NCBI GenBank assembly: GCA_019694435.1
Contig: JAIBBZ010000005.1
Coordinates: forward strand, 186,001 to 250,000
Source: Pirellulales bacterium
Lineage (GTDB): Bacteria; Planctomycetota; Planctomycetia; Pirellulales; JAEUIK01
Reading direction: 5' to 3'
DNA: 64,000 nt
The notes under the pieces: model-generated
Told to the model about the DNA's origin: nothing
The model's input: only the letters and a program-made list of their open reading frames with translations
The model's database searches: none
In this document: one piece after another, positions 56,330-64,000 of the stretch
Layout of the letters: each line of letters opens with the position of its first letter
How positions within the stretch are numbered: position 1 is the first letter of the stretch
Program-made: the position numbers and the translations under genes

Positions 56330-57424
56330 ATGTATCCGGTCCTGAGGACGTCGTTCGCCCAACTGGGACCGACTGCCGCGCGCGCGGTACTGGGCGTGAC
56401 GATTGTGGCGATCGTGGCGAGCGTGGCGATCAGTTTGTCACCGCTCGGGAGCGATCAGACCGATGCGGTCCGCGCTCGCCCCGGCGACGTGGCACTCTAC
56501 CGGGCGATCGTCGATCGGGTGCAACAAGGTGCGGCGTATTACCCGGCCGTCGCCCGGGAGCTCGCCGAACGCGGCTATCCGACGGCCAGCGTCTTCAATT
56601 GGCGGCCGCCGCTGTTGCTGTGGGCCATCGGCAAAGCGCCCGACCCGGTGTGGGGTCAGGTCGTACTGGGGCTGGCCGCACTCGCGCTCATCGGCGTGGG
56701 CTTCGCCTGGCTCGACCAGCAGCTCGGTATGGGGACCGCGCTGCTGGGCGGCGTCTTACTGTGCGGCGCGGTGATGCCCTGCATCCTGGGCGACCTGTAT
56801 CTGATGTCCGAAGTCTGGGCAGGCGTGTTGCTGGCCCTGTCGGTGGCGGCTTATGGAGTCGATCGCCGCCGGTTGGGCTTTGCGGCTGGCCTGGCGGCGC
56901 TGTTTACGCGCGAATTGATTCTGCCTTATGCCGGATGGTGCCTGGTGCTGGCCGCGACACAGCGGCGCTGGCGCGAGGCGGCATGTTGGACCGTGAGCCT
57001 GGCAGTGTACGGCTTCTACTTGAGCCAGCATTGGGCGATGGTGCAGACGCTCATCGACCCAGGGGCCCGGGCCCACGACCAGGGTTGGGTATGCTTCGGC
57101 GGGTGGGCGTTCCTAATCGCGATCGCGCAAATGAACGCCTACCTGCTCGTTTCGCCGCAATGGGCTGCGGCCGTTTACTTGCCGCTGGCCATCTTGGGTC
57201 TCGCGGCGTGGCAGTCGCCGGCCGGCTGGCGCTTGGCCACGACGACGATGATGTTTCTTGTGGCGTTCGCGATCGTCGGCCAGCCGTTCAATCAATACTG
57301 GGGCTCGATGCTCGCGCCGCTGCTCTGCTTCGGCGCGGCGGCGTCGGTCAAGGCCCTCTTCGAGCTGAGGCAAGCGGCCGCGGGTGGCGCGCCGGATCGG
57401 GAGCCGACAGCTCGTCTCGGATAG
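56330..57424 (+). CDS. Polytopic membrane protein, GT-C-like
   Basis: A 364-residue protein with about ten helices. It has a ggagga ribosome site before ATG at 56330. The loop after helix 1 carries DVALYRAIVDRVQQGAAYYPAVARELAERGYPTASVFNWRPPLLLW (in parts), resembling the extracellular loop of GT-C-fold glycosyltransferases and DUF2029-type proteins. The DxD-like catalytic acidic pair is not obvious. It converges on the GT2 gene with 13 bases between stops. A role in lipid-linked glycan transfer is inferred. Confidence 0.7.
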   Translation: MYPVLRTSFAQLGPTAARAVLGVTIVAIVASVAISLSPLGSDQTDAVRARPGDVALYRAIVDRVQQGAAYYPAVARELAERGYPTASVFNWRPPLLLWAIGKAPDPVWGQVVLGLAALALIGVGFAWLDQQLGMGTALLGGVLLCGAVMPCILGDLYLMSEVWAGVLLALSVAAYGVDRRRLGFAAGLAALFTRELILPYAGWCLVLAATQRRWREAACWTVSLAVYGFYLSQHWAMVQTLIDPGARAHDQGWVCFGGWAFLIAIAQMNAYLLVSPQWAAAVYLPLAILGLAAWQSPAGWRLATTTMMFLVAFAIVGQPFNQYWGSMLAPLLCFGAAASVKALFELRQAAAGGAPDREPTARLG

Positions 57425-57437
57425 GCTGCCGAACCGG

Positions 57438-58553
57438 TCAACGAACGCCGGCGACGGCGCTGGCGTCGGCATCGGCCCGCAAGCGTTCTGCCTCGGCCAC
57501 CAGATGGTTGGCATCTTCGAGCAGTTCGGCGTACAGATCGTCGCCGCAGTTGACCTGCTGCCGGAGGCCAGACACTTCTCGGGCCGCATCGCCGTTCACT
57601 TTCCGGCCGACGAGGAACAACGGCCGCGCGCGCACCTGGTCGTAGATTCGCACGACGTATTCGCCCAGCACGCTGATTCCCAGGGCGTTGAGTGCCCCGA
57701 AGAAGCTCGCGCTGAGGATGTGCGACGTCCAGCCGGGGATCGCCAGATCGGTAAACAACTTGCAAAACAGCGAGAACCCGGCCAGTCCCAGAAAGATCGT
57801 GCCGGCCGCCGCGCCGATCACGGTGAACAGCGCCAGCGGTGCGGTCGAAAAGGAAAAGATGGCCGTCTTTGCCAGTCGGAACAGCCCCCACAGCGAGACT
57901 CGCGGCGTGTCGTCGTAGCGCGAGTTGCGCTCGACGACGATCCCCACCTGGCGATAGCCGACCCAACTGCGCAGGCCCGCGAAGTAGCGATCGCGTTCGG
58001 GCAGGGCGACGATCTGTTGCGCCACGCGGCGATCCATCAACCCGAAGTTACCCGCATCGAGCGGCAACCGGGTATTGGCGATCGCAGAGAGCAGCCGGTA
58101 AAAGCCGGTAAACAAGAATCGCTTGACGCGACCTTCCTTGCGACCCACGCGCACGGCGTAGACCACGTCGTAGCCCTGGCGCCATTGATCGACAAACCGG
58201 CCGATCGCACTGGGGGCATCCTGCAGATCGCTGTCCATCACGACGAGGCAATCGCCGCGAGCGTGCGCGAGACCCGCTTGGACCGCGGCCTGGTGGCCGA
58301 AATTGCGCGACAAGTGCAGTACGACGATTCGTCGGTCGGCGGCTGCGAGCCGGTCGAGTAGCTCGGTGCTGCCGTCGGTCGAGCCGTCGTTGATGAACAC
58401 GATTTCGTAGTCCAGCCCGGTCGCTTGCGCGGCGGCGCTGACCTGAGCGACGAGCGACTCCAGGACGCGGCGCTCGTTGAACACCGGCAAGACGATGCTG
58501 ACGGTGCCCCCGCGCGAGGCGATCGTTGGGGTGGTCGGGTAGGTCGTGGTCAT
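57438..58553 (-). CDS. Glycosyltransferase family 2 (DPM1/GtrB-like)
   Basis: A 371-residue enzyme. VSIVLPVFNERRVLESLV, NDGSTDGSTELL, RNFGHQAAVQAGLAHARGDCLVVMDSDLQD (in parts; DSD is the metal motif) and DRRVAQQIVALPERDRYFAGLRSWVGY mark a polyprenyl-phosphate sugar synthase. Two C-terminal membrane helices (LALFTVIGAAAGTIFLGLAGFSL, ALNALGISVLGEYVVRIY) anchor it. It transfers a sugar to a polyprenyl phosphate in the inner membrane. Its start overlaps the stop of the YfhO-like gene by four bases, so it is translated after it. Confidence 0.92.
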   Translation of the reverse strand: MTTTYPTTPTIASRGGTVSIVLPVFNERRVLESLVAQVSAAAQATGLDYEIVFINDGSTDGSTELLDRLAAADRRIVVLHLSRNFGHQAAVQAGLAHARGDCLVVMDSDLQDAPSAIGRFVDQWRQGYDVVYAVRVGRKEGRVKRFLFTGFYRLLSAIANTRLPLDAGNFGLMDRRVAQQIVALPERDRYFAGLRSWVGYRQVGIVVERNSRYDDTPRVSLWGLFRLAKTAIFSFSTAPLALFTVIGAAAGTIFLGLAGFSLFCKLFTDLAIPGWTSHILSASFFGALNALGISVLGEYVVRIYDQVRARPLFLVGRKVNGDAAREVSGLRQQVNCGDDLYAELLEDANHLVAEAERLRADADASAVAGVR

Positions 58554-60802
58554 GGCATGGGCTCAGTAGGCAGGGTTTTCGAAACTATACGTTTCGCCTT
58601 GCAATCGACGGGGACCAGGCAGGCACGCCCGAGGAACAACGCCAGCGTCGCCAGAAGCGTTACGGCCGAAACAATCGCACCCTGCCGCAAGCTGCGCGGG
58701 CGAAACGTGAACTCGACCTGGTGGATGCCCGGCGGCACGACGCAGGCGAGAAAGTCGCCATACGCCCGAACGACGGGGCAGGGCTGTCCGTCGATCGCTG
58801 CCTGCCATCCGGCATCGAAGCTGTCGGCGACGACCAGCAGTTGTCTGCCCGGCGCATCAGTGAGCAGGCGCACGCGGCCCGGCTGCTCGTCGGCCATTGC
58901 CACGCAGCCCGGCGCGGCCGCGTCCAGCTCAACGGGCCGATCGACCAGGGCCGTCTCCGCCGGGTCGATGGCTTCGAGGTCGCGGGCCGGATCGCGCGTA
59001 ACGAGCACCCGGGAAACCAGCCGGCAGCGCGGCAGAGGATTGGCGAGATGCACACCGCCCGCGCCCGTGGTTGGGTCTGGCGTGAGGTCCGTCACCCGCG
59101 TCGCGGCCAGCGCACTCGCCCAGCCGACCCCCGCGACGCGCAAAGTCTTGCTGCGCGTGTAGTCGAGGCGCCGGGCCGGTTGCAGGCCAGCGTAGCCGTC
59201 GACGCGCTGATATCCGTCGAGCGCCGCTTGGTTGCCGCGATGCTGTGCCGGGCGATTGAAGGGTGCCAGGTCGAGTACGACGCGCTCGGAAGCAAGCGAC
59301 GGCGGCAAGTCGCGTTCGGCATACGCGGCCGGCAGCGGCCCGTGATGCGGCCACACCGAGTAGCTCAACCCATAGACGCCCAGGTCGACGAAGCCGAAGG
59401 CGATCAACCCGGGCAGGGCCCAGGGTGCCAGGCACGCGGCGCGCTCGATCAGCAGGGCCGCAATGGCAAGCAGTAGCGGACCGACGAGCATCAGCGGCCA
59501 GGCGGCCTGCTGCTCACGCGGAAAGACCAGCGCGATGGCCGTCGCGGCGACGATCGCCGCAAGGGGCAGCAGGGCCAAAGCGCGTCGGCCGCGTTCGATT
59601 TGTGCCGTGTGGAGTTGCGGTTGCTTCGCGAGCGCAGCCAGCGCGACCGCGGCCAACACCGCGATGGACAGGTGCACGAGGGCCAGGTACCGGCACGGAA
59701 AGCGAAACTTGCCCACGACCGGCAGCCACGTTTGCCAACGATAAAGACCAGCGTATTCGCCGCAGGCAAACAGCAGCGCGACCACGGCCATCAGGCCCGC
59801 CGCCCAGGCCAGTCGGCGACGAGCGGCCGACATCCGGGGCCGCGCCGCCACGAGCCAGACGATCAAGGTCAACGGAACGCTGCCCAGGTACAGGCCCAAC
59901 TCGTGCGTGTTGCCGCCTACCACGCGGTTGGCCAGCGCGTACGGCGCGACGAGCTGCACCAGGTTCGCCGGCTGCAACGAACCCCACCCGGCAAAGTCGC
60001 GCGCGACGGTCTCGCGGGTCGAGTGTTGCAGCATTTCGAGCGTCGGCAACAGTTGAATGGCCGCCAGGCCCAGGCCCAGCAGCTTTGCTCCGGCAATCCA
60101 GAGCAACGGCCGCCAGCCGACGCGCAACGCGCGGCTGCGCCACGCGAGGTAGGCACCCTCGGCCACCAGCGACATCCAGACATACTGCGGATAGCCCAGC
60201 AGCAGTTGCGAACCTGTGAGCAAGGCGATCGCCAGCTCGCAACGCGCCGCGGTACGGCGTTGGTGCGTCCGCAGGCGGATCTCATCGGCCCAGAGCAGCC
60301 AGGGCGTATGCGCCAGCACAGCCAGGGCGTTGATATGCATCAGGTGCAACAGGCTGAACCCGCTGGCGGCGGCGAGCACACCACCGAACCATGCGGCCGA
60401 GCGCGGCAACGCCTGCCGCCGCAGCAGCGCAAAAGTGCCGACGCAGATCAGGGGATAGCTGGCCAACACCTCCCAGCAAAACGCCGCCCGCAACGGCAAC
60501 CAGCGGTAAACGAACAAGTGCAACGGGTGATAGAAACCGCCCTGCCCTTCGCCGTGGGCGTAGTAGCCGTTGAATACGTCGGGTAGCCACGCGAAATCTA
60601 CGCCGCGTGCCAGGCACGTCGCGTAGAACGCCCGCAGGGGCAGATGAAACGCCGCCAGATCGTCGGCCGTGTACACCTGGCCCAAATAGAAGGGCAGCGA
60701 CAGGACCGCAAACAGCGCCAGCGCGCAGAGCACCGTCCAAGCGGCGAGCTGCCGCTCGGCGCAGCGCCGATTCGGTCCAAAGGTCATTGGCCCAGATGCC
60801 AT
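58550..60802 (-). CDS. YfhO-like large membrane protein
   Basis: A 750-residue protein with about 12-14 helices. The opening membrane region and loop (YTADDLAAFHLPLRAFYATC, HGEGQGGFYHPLHLFVYRW) and the second loop with STRETVARDFAGWGSLQPANLVQLVAP fit the YfhO family of GT-C-like proteins that add sugars or modify lipoteichoic-type glycans. The C-terminal region has a beta-rich domain (GYAGLQPARRLDY, SRVLVTRD) and a final helix. ATG at 60802 used; ATG at 60787 is close and equally likely. It is coupled to the GT2 gene downstream. Confidence 0.82.
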   Translation of the reverse strand: MASGPMTFGPNRRCAERQLAAWTVLCALALFAVLSLPFYLGQVYTADDLAAFHLPLRAFYATCLARGVDFAWLPDVFNGYYAHGEGQGGFYHPLHLFVYRWLPLRAAFCWEVLASYPLICVGTFALLRRQALPRSAAWFGGVLAAASGFSLLHLMHINALAVLAHTPWLLWADEIRLRTHQRRTAARCELAIALLTGSQLLLGYPQYVWMSLVAEGAYLAWRSRALRVGWRPLLWIAGAKLLGLGLAAIQLLPTLEMLQHSTRETVARDFAGWGSLQPANLVQLVAPYALANRVVGGNTHELGLYLGSVPLTLIVWLVAARPRMSAARRRLAWAAGLMAVVALLFACGEYAGLYRWQTWLPVVGKFRFPCRYLALVHLSIAVLAAVALAALAKQPQLHTAQIERGRRALALLPLAAIVAATAIALVFPREQQAAWPLMLVGPLLLAIAALLIERAACLAPWALPGLIAFGFVDLGVYGLSYSVWPHHGPLPAAYAERDLPPSLASERVVLDLAPFNRPAQHRGNQAALDGYQRVDGYAGLQPARRLDYTRSKTLRVAGVGWASALAATRVTDLTPDPTTGAGGVHLANPLPRCRLVSRVLVTRDPARDLEAIDPAETALVDRPVELDAAAPGCVAMADEQPGRVRLLTDAPGRQLLVVADSFDAGWQAAIDGQPCPVVRAYGDFLACVVPPGIHQVEFTFRPRSLRQGAIVSAVTLLATLALFLGRACLVPVDCKAKRIVSKTLPTEPMP

Positions 60803-60991
60803 GCGTCGCAGTTGTAGGGGTCGCAGGGGTGATAACGAGCGGTGGGGGGCTGCGCCGTGCTGGCAGCTCGGCGCGCAGCACGAGCGCCGCAAGAAACCCT
60901 AGCTTGTGGTGCAAATCGCACGGAATTGGCGGCTAGGTTTGCTGTGACCGAGGTGTCCCCGAATCCCCCAACGCTCTCCACACGTCCGGCC

Positions 60992-62593
60992 ATGTCTCTC
61001 GTCGCCGAAATCGAGCCGTTGCCGGTTGCAATCGATGCGATCGAGCCAGATCGGCAAGACGCCGGGTGCCGCGTGCCGCTGCGCTGGCAGGGGGTGGCGC
61101 TATTCGTGGTCGCCGCGCTGCTCCGCATCGTGGCGATCGATCGCCTACCGGGCCTCAATGGCGACGAGGCCTGGTCGGGGGTGCAGGCCCTGCACTGGCT
61201 CGGCGGGCAAGAGGTTGCCTGGCACACACCGACCGGCAACCCGCTGAATCCGTTTGCGATCCTGCCCTTGGTCGCATCGCATGCGCTGTTTGCGCCGAGC
61301 GTCGCCCATTTGCGCTGGGTTGCCGTCGCCAGCGGGCTGCTGGCAATCGCCGTGAATTATCGATTATGCCGGCGAGCGTACGATCGTGAAACGGCTTGGA
61401 CTACCAGCGCCGTGTTGGCGGTGCTGCCGGTGAACCTGGTCTACAGCCGGTTTGCGTGGGACGCGAGCCAATCGTTGCTGTTCACATTGCCGGTGTTGTA
61501 CGCGCCACTGATCGCTGCCCGCGGTCGCTCTGCGTGGCGCTGGTGGGCCCTCGGCGGCGTCGCGCTGGCGGCTGCTGTGCTGGTCCATCCCACGAACGTG
61601 TTTGCGGCGCCGCTGCTCGTGGTTCCGCTGATCGTCCTGGCCTGGCAGCACCGGACCGAACTGTCACGGCGACTGGGTGGTGCTCCACAGTTCGCTGCCG
61701 GCGCGTTGGGTTTGCTGTTGTTCGTCGCCTTCGCCTGGCTGGGTCGCCGGTGGTGGGTACTGGCCGGCTCGCGGCTGATTTCGCCGCACGAATTGGCCGC
61801 TTTTCTGCGGTTGTACCTCGACTTGTTCACCGGCTTGACCGTCTTTCGTTTCGTGCCGGGCACCTTGCTCGACGCGTACGCGCCGGGGGCCATCGGGCTC
61901 ACGGTCGGGGGCCTGCTCTTGGCGCTGGCCGCTGCCTGGGGCTGGCTGCAGCGCCGGCCGTGCGAGCATCGCGACGCGCAGGTGCTCGCGGCCTGGGCCG
62001 TGACGCTGGTCGGCTTCTACCTGGTTGCAGGCGCGGGCGCCTTGCAACCCCATTACGAGCGCTACGGTCAAGGCCTGATCGGCGTCGGCGTGCTGGTGCT
62101 CGCGCGCGGATGGCAGGCCGCGATCCACCAGGCGACGCGCGTCCCGGCGCGATTGGCCGGCATGGTGCTGGCGTGGACGGCGCTGCTCGTGTTCGTCGCC
62201 TGCTATCTCGTACCGCTCGATCGCGGCTGGGGGCATCCTCATCGCGCGTTTCGCACGGGCGCGGTCGAGCCGAAACAAGCCGCGCTGGAATTGGCGTGCC
62301 GCGCCGCGCGCCGAAACGAGTCCGTGCGCCCGTTGCCGATCGTTGCGCACGACTGGTGGTCGTTTTGGCCACTGGCCTATCTGGGAGCCGATCGCAACGA
62401 ACTGCAGATTGTCGCTGACGGGGCGTTCGCCCCCGCGGAGATGCGCGCGACAAGTCTCGCGGTGGCGCAGAACGCGGGCCAATTCGCCTGGATCGACACC
62501 GCGGTGCCACGGGTTCCCGGCGATCGCGAAGTCTTGATCTTCGACAAGGCCGGTCACCCGATCGCCGCAGTGATCTTTCCACCCGCGCAGTAG
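60992..62593 (+). CDS. GT-C-type glycosyltransferase (ArnT/PMT-like) membrane protein
   Basis: A 533-residue protein with about ten or more helices. The loop after helix 1, RLPGLNGDEAWSGVQALHWLGG, has the Asp-Glu pair that marks the catalytic acidic residue of GT39/GT83-type enzymes. RRAYDRETAWTTSAVLAVLPVNLVYSRFAWD (in parts) is also typical. The C-terminal domain is periplasmic, with VAHDWWSFWPLAYLGADRNEL. It is divergent from the YfhO-like gene; together with the GT2 enzyme it would use polyprenyl-linked sugars. Acceptor unknown. Confidence 0.85.
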   Translation: MSLVAEIEPLPVAIDAIEPDRQDAGCRVPLRWQGVALFVVAALLRIVAIDRLPGLNGDEAWSGVQALHWLGGQEVAWHTPTGNPLNPFAILPLVASHALFAPSVAHLRWVAVASGLLAIAVNYRLCRRAYDRETAWTTSAVLAVLPVNLVYSRFAWDASQSLLFTLPVLYAPLIAARGRSAWRWWALGGVALAAAVLVHPTNVFAAPLLVVPLIVLAWQHRTELSRRLGGAPQFAAGALGLLLFVAFAWLGRRWWVLAGSRLISPHELAAFLRLYLDLFTGLTVFRFVPGTLLDAYAPGAIGLTVGGLLLALAAAWGWLQRRPCEHRDAQVLAAWAVTLVGFYLVAGAGALQPHYERYGQGLIGVGVLVLARGWQAAIHQATRVPARLAGMVLAWTALLVFVACYLVPLDRGWGHPHRAFRTGAVEPKQAALELACRAARRNESVRPLPIVAHDWWSFWPLAYLGADRNELQIVADGAFAPAEMRATSLAVAQNAGQFAWIDTAVPRVPGDREVLIFDKAGHPIAAVIFPPAQ

Positions 62594-62640
62594 ATTTTTT
62601 TCGGCGTCTCGACGGCGGGCCGCTGATCCCGATTGCGTCA

Positions 62641-62696
62641 CGCGCGTCGCATTATGCGCTTGGCGCGCGTTGTCCGTTGTCGTAACGCGACGCGCG
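62641..62696. repeat. 10-bp inverted repeat downstream of the glycosyltransferase
   Basis: cgcgcgtcgc (62641-62650) and gcgacgcgcg (62687-62696) are perfect arms with a 36-base loop that has further pairing potential. It lies about 50 bases past the gene end, after a T7 run at 62594-62600. A transcript-end structure is plausible but no U-run follows. Confidence 0.4.
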
Positions 62697-62803
62697 CCGA
62701 CATAAAGCGACGAACCCGTGCCAGGCGCACCACGCGCGACGTGGAATGTCGGCAACGGGGAAAATCTTGCGGGAAAATCTCAAGTCGCGGGCCCGTGCGT
62801 GAT

Positions 62804-62831
62804 TTGACAAGGGACGAAGCTGACCTAGGTT
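62804..62831 (+). promoter_or_regulatory. Candidate promoter of the flp transcript
   Basis: TTGACA (62804-62809) matches the -35 consensus exactly. TAGGTT (62826-62831) after 16 bases is a weak -10. Transcription would begin about 80 bases before the riboswitch. Confidence 0.45.
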
Positions 62832-62916
62832 TGCAATGACGCGACAGACACCACGTGTGTCCGTTGCGGCTCGGGGGCCGCGCGGCCTCGGAGTACGAAA
62901 GGGCCTGTTGCCTCTT

Positions 62917-63014
62917 CATCCTCGAAAAAGGCAAACCGGTCGCAAGGCCGGGACGCAAAGCACAGGGCCACTCGCGGCGCAAGCCCGAGCGGCAGCCTGG
63001 CTGCCGAAAGGATG
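62917..63014 (+). promoter_or_regulatory. Cyclic-di-GMP class I riboswitch (GEMM-I)
   Basis: Closing stem catcct/aggatg (62917-62922 with 63009-63014). Core GGCAAACC at 62930-62937, a GCAA-capped hairpin (CCGGTC-GCAA-GGCCGG) and GACGCAAAGC at 62952-62961 are the highly conserved class I elements, followed by the second arm and GCTGCCGA. The base equal to Vc2 position 20 is G (62930), as for c-di-GMP sensors, not the A of cGAMP variants. A at 62957 fits the intercalating A47 and C at 63004 fits C92. It lies 201 bases before the flp start. Confidence 0.9.
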
Positions 63015-63215
63015 GCGTGTGCCTTCCCAGCGGCGAGCGGACGAGGGGGTTTGTACGGGACACGGGAGTTTTCGTCGTCGCCCTGACAGGCCGTTAGCGG
63101 ACCGTTCGGTGCGCTAAGCGGCGGCGAAGACTGCAATCCTGTCGGTAGCTTCACATCACCCGGTCGTCACGTCACGGCGACCATGAGGCTATCCACACTA
63201 ACGGGAGGAAAACCT

Positions 63216-63389
63216 ATGAAGTCGCTCGCTACGAAGTTGCACCGTTTCCTCGTCTCGGAAGATGGCCCGACCGCGGTCGAATACGCCGTGATGCTGGCCC
63301 TGATCGTGATCGTGTGCTTGACGGCGATCAGCTCGATTGGCACCAACGCCAATACGACCTTCACGAACGTCGCCAACTCGATTGCCTAA
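63216..63389 (+). CDS. flp: Flp family type IVb pilin
   Basis: A 57-residue pilin with a strong GGGAGGAA ribosome site before ATG at 63216. The short basic leader (MKSLATKLHRFLVSEDG) leads to PTAVEYAVMLALIVIVCL, the typical Flp hydrophobic segment with the Glu-Tyr pair (EYAVMLALI) that begins the mature pilin. The Gly-Pro before TAVEY sits where prepilin peptidase cuts in this family. It is the Tad/Flp pilus subunit and the first gene after the c-di-GMP riboswitch. A further upstream start at 63183 is unlikely. Confidence 0.94.
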   Translation: MKSLATKLHRFLVSEDGPTAVEYAVMLALIVIVCLTAISSIGTNANTTFTNVANSIA

Positions 63390-63458
63390 GTCCAGAACGG
63401 GTCGCGTCGCCAGCCTTTGGCCACGGCGCGGTCCACAAGACATGTTTGGATTGCTGCA

Positions 63459-63488
63459 CCCCTCGGGGTCCTCACGGACCCCGAGGGG
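63459..63488 (+). terminator. Strong hairpin after flp (attenuator)
   Basis: A perfect 13-bp GC-rich stem (63459-63471 / 63476-63488) with a four-base loop, followed only by a weak T-containing stretch. Likely reduces readthrough from the abundant pilin message into the pilus assembly genes. Confidence 0.7.
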
Positions 63489-63552
63489 CTGCTTTGCTAA
63501 AGGGACCGGCGAGTTTTTCCGCCGATCGACTGCCTACCCCGGAGACGTAGCG

Positions 63553-63663
63553 ATGTATCCATTGCTGCATCACGCACCGGCCGACTCTCTATTGGCGATC
63601 GCCATGGGGGTCTGTGCCTGCTTCACCGCAATCATGAGCTACTGTTTCGCAGTGCGGACCTGA
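63553..63663 (+). CDS. 36-residue small membrane ORF
   Basis: Opens with ATG at 63553 after ggag at 63540-63543, about nine bases upstream. The peptide has one hydrophobic segment (SLLAIAMGVCACFTAIMSYCFAV) and two or three Cys. It lies between flp and the prepilin peptidase, 164 bases past flp and 76 before the next gene. No homologue is recalled; it could be a chance ORF. Confidence 0.4.
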   Translation: MYPLLHHAPADSLLAIAMGVCACFTAIMSYCFAVRT

Positions 63664-63739
63664 TCTGCCGCGGCGCCCTCGGGGGGGCGTGCCGCAAGCG
63701 GCGTCGTGCCCCCGACAGTGCGCATCGAGAAGGGACTGA

Positions 63740-64000
63740 ATGATGGCTGGGATTATCGAAAACTGGCACGTGTGGCTGGTGTCCGTCGTGTTGATCTACG
63801 CGGCCGTGATCGACGGCTGGAAGCTGAAGGTGCCGAACTACATCACCTTCCCGATGATCATCAGCGGCTGGATCTACAGCCTGGCCTTCTATGGCTTCGC
63901 CGGGCTGGGCTGGAGCCTGGCCGGTACCGCCGTGGGCCTGGCGCTGTTGCTGCCCGCCTATGCGATCGGCGGCATGGGCGCGGGCGACGTGAAACTGCTC
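63740..64000 (+). CDS. Prepilin peptidase, TadV/CpaA type (5' part, cut by window end)
   Basis: 87 residues visible with no stop. ATG at 63740, with a second ATG in frame at 63743. It opens with a membrane helix (HVWLVSVVLIYAAVIDGWKLKVPNYIT, in parts), the Asp-containing IDGWKLKVPN block typical of A24 peptidases, and ends at GMGAGDVKLL, the GxGD active-site motif. It removes the leader of Flp prepilin at the inner membrane. AAGGGA precedes the start. It extends the Tad locus beyond the window. Confidence 0.9.
   Translation, partial: MMAGIIENWHVWLVSVVLIYAAVIDGWKLKVPNYITFPMIISGWIYSLAFYGFAGLGWSLAGTAVGLALLLPAYAIGGMGAGDVKLL

Overview
The window is high-GC DNA from a planctomycete, most likely of the Pirellulales/Lacipirellulaceae type. 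This is inferred from gene content only. The supporting features are a DUF1501 Tat protein beside a sulfatase, two giant secreted proteins with the planctomycete LEPR-XLL N-terminal motif, a BBP7-type beta-barrel protein, a PEP-CTERM protein, a flotillin-like FloA, DUF1614, and several small CxxCH secreted proteins. There is no rRNA, CRISPR array or intact transposase. One tRNA gene is present.

Layout. 1-4.3 kb: a truncated esterase-like hydrolase and an MFS transporter, divergent from a penicillin-acylase-family enzyme. 4.3-8.4 kb: a heme c-type protein, then an operon encoding an MNIO enzyme (DUF692), its DUF2063 partner and a Tat-exported Cys-rich peptide, which is a bufferin/HvfA-like metallophore system. 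A second Cys-rich protein lies upstream. 8.5-13.6 kb: DUF1614, FloA, a Rieske ferredoxin, a small exported protein, and a protein joining a caspase domain to a second papain-like cysteine protease domain. 13.8-26.9 kb: mostly metabolic and exported genes (FAD oxidoreductase, serine hydrolase, CxxCH protein, DUF2089 pair, sulfatase/DUF1501, MtnA, metallo-beta-lactamase-fold hydrolase). 27-36 kb: two giant modular secreted proteins and a Cys-rich outer-membrane barrel. 36-44 kb: an SH3 protein, LeuS, a macro domain protein, a beta-helix protein, WrbA and a flippase-like protein.

44.4-47.2 kb: tRNA-Ala(GGC) followed by a 2.6-kb decayed integrated element. It is bounded by a 44-nt perfect direct repeat of the tRNA 3' end plus terminator, and holds an integrase stub, one lower-GC membrane gene and a frameshifted MGGFGSGR-type gene.

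47.3-62.6 kb: a kelch protein, an SGNH-SGNH-DUF5989 operon, a PEP-CTERM protein, an MFS transporter with an EF-hand insertion, and a membrane glycosylation cluster (GT2, YfhO-like, GT-C-like).

62.6-64 kb: the start of a Tad/Flp pilus locus. A promoter candidate, a well-formed cyclic-di-GMP class I riboswitch, the flp pilin gene, a strong hairpin, a 36-aa ORF and a prepilin peptidase (cut by the window end) follow one another. This arrangement suggests direct second-messenger control of adhesion pilus production.

The items most worth following up are the MNIO/Cys-rich peptide operon, the riboswitch-flp unit, the double cysteine-protease fusion, and the giant protein whose metalloprotease site has lost all of its zinc ligands.
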